Part shown: positions 63,399 to 64,000 of the stretch, one piece after another
How positions within the stretch are numbered: the stretch's first letter is position 1
How the letters are laid out: the number at the start of each line of letters is the position of its first letter
NCBI RefSeq assembly: GCF_015999265.1
Contig: NZ_JAEAGR010000012.1
Coordinates: 1 to 64,000, forward strand
Length of the DNA: 64,000 bases
Reading direction: 5' to 3'
DNA from: Mobilitalea sibirica
GTDB lineage: Bacteria > Bacillota > Clostridia > Lachnospirales > Lachnospiraceae
Program-made: the position numbers and the translations under genes
Notes under the pieces: generated by a model
What the model was told of the DNA's origin: nothing
Database searches by the model: none
Seen by the model: the letters and a program-made list of their open reading frames with translations, nothing else

Positions 63399-64000
63399 TT
63401 ATACCATCTTATCAAACATTTCCTTTAAAGAAGGATAGAGCTGTTTGAATACATCATATTTTTTATTGTATTTATCAACAATGGCAGCATCCTGTTCGGT
63501 TGTATCAATTACTTTGATCAATTTCGTGGTTGCCTCTTCTACGCTGTTATATTTACCACAGCCTACACAGGCAAGGATAGCCGCACCAAAAGCCGGGCCT
63601 TCTTCTGAATTGATTTTATCAACCTTAACGTTTAATACGTTAGCTATAATCTTACACCATAACGGGCTCTTTGCACCACCGCCGTTAATTCTGATTCTTT
63701 CAATGTTAACACCTAAGGATTTTGTAATTTCAAAGGAATCGCGAAGTGCAAAGGCAACGCCCTCAAGTACCGCCTGCGTCATATCTGCTCTCGTAGTATC
63801 CATTGTCATACCGATAAAGGTTCCTCTGGCATTGGGATTGTTATGAGGCGTACGCTCACCCATCAGATAAGGTAAGAAGTATACATTATTCTCTCCCAGT
63901 TCAGTGATGTCTTTTTGTTCTTTCGCATATTCCTTGGTTCCGATAATTTCATCCATCCACCACTTATTGGAAGCTGCTGCAGAAAGCATAACACCCATAA
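63399..64000 (-). CDS. xylB: Xylulokinase, C-terminal part (cut by window edge)
   Basis: The last 200 codons of a FGGY-family sugar kinase; the 5' part lies beyond the window. ENNVYFLPYLMGERTPHNNP followed by ARGTFIGMT is the xylulokinase-type stretch before the second ATPase domain. The adenosine-binding INGGGAKSPLWCKIIANVL and the later EEGPAFGAAILA are the FGGY signatures. The enzyme phosphorylates D-xylulose to xylulose-5-phosphate, feeding the pentose phosphate pathway. With the GH8 oligoxylanase 3 kb away it suggests xylan-derived sugar use. A strong terminator follows at 63261. Sub-substrate within FGGY kinases is fairly secure but the missing N-terminus was not seen. Confidence 0.9.
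   Translation of the reverse strand, partial: MGVMLSAAASNKWWMDEIIGTKEYAKEQKDITELGENNVYFLPYLMGERTPHNNPNARGTFIGMTMDTTRADMTQAVLEGVAFALRDSFEITKSLGVNIERIRINGGGAKSPLWCKIIANVLNVKVDKINSEEGPAFGAAILACVGCGKYNSVEEATTKLIKVIDTTEQDAAIVDKYNKKYDVFKQLYPSLKEMFDKMV

Noticed and set aside
63445-63846. 133-codon plus-strand frame opposite xylB
   Set aside because: It is antisense to the FGGY signatures and has no start signal; a mirror of coding bias.

Overview
The window reads as a chromosomal segment of a low-GC, Gram-positive clostridium, most likely a plant-polysaccharide-degrading member of the Lachnospiraceae (Lachnoclostridium/Anaerocolumna-like). This rests on the base composition, strong AGGAGG-type ribosome sites, a T-box-controlled valS, Lachnospiraceae-type proteins of unknown function (families I recognise as DUF5716, DUF5717 and DUF6472), a GH94 phosphorylase beside a GH8 oligoxylanase, and a xylulokinase. 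No rRNA, tRNA, CRISPR array or intact mobile element was seen. Most genes lie on the minus strand.

Layout. 1-7.7 kb: the end of an unknown gene, a membrane-anchored protein, valS with its T-box leader, a DUF6472 zinc-ribbon protein, GNAT acetyltransferases, an APH-like kinase and an orphan YvyF-type flagellar-operon protein. 7.8-14.9 kb: a four-gene minus-strand operon of unknown function, encoding a 1182-aa scaffold, an actin/Hsp70-fold-like protein, a helical TPR-like protein and a coiled-coil membrane protein. 15-22.2 kb: a CobD/HisC-like aminotransferase, a MarR-controlled heterodimeric ABC exporter and a DUF2164 protein. 22.4-24.3 kb: an ABC-F protein.

24.5-36.8 kb: a nine-gene pel-type exopolysaccharide operon (SDR-PelD fusion, PelE, DUF2194/PelA-like, PelF, PelG) that continues into CotH kinase, VTC-domain, DUF4956 and DUF4832 genes. 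The PelD part keeps an RxxD motif that could bind cyclic-di-GMP, so polymer synthesis and export may be allosterically controlled. 37-51.8 kb: purA, purB, purF and purC, each as a separate minus-strand unit, interspersed with dut, LysR and TetR regulators, an ABC-2 drug-type exporter, GNATs and a cysteine-less HMA-fold protein. 52-55.8 kb: a GT2/TagF-like wall polymer synthase and an acyltransferase. 56-64 kb: GH94 phosphorylase, GH8 Rex-type oligoxylanase, hslO, a methyltransferase and the 3' end of xylB.

A pervasive feature is a set of long, imperfect, nested palindromes of about 100-300 bp in intergenic spaces. Five of them (at about 16.3, 22.2, 40.2, 47.1 and 52.0 kb) are clearly one sequence family. 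Others share only a terminal motif related to GGCTGTTTC, and one sits between the T-box terminator and valS. They look like non-autonomous mobile elements that have come to lie at operon ends.
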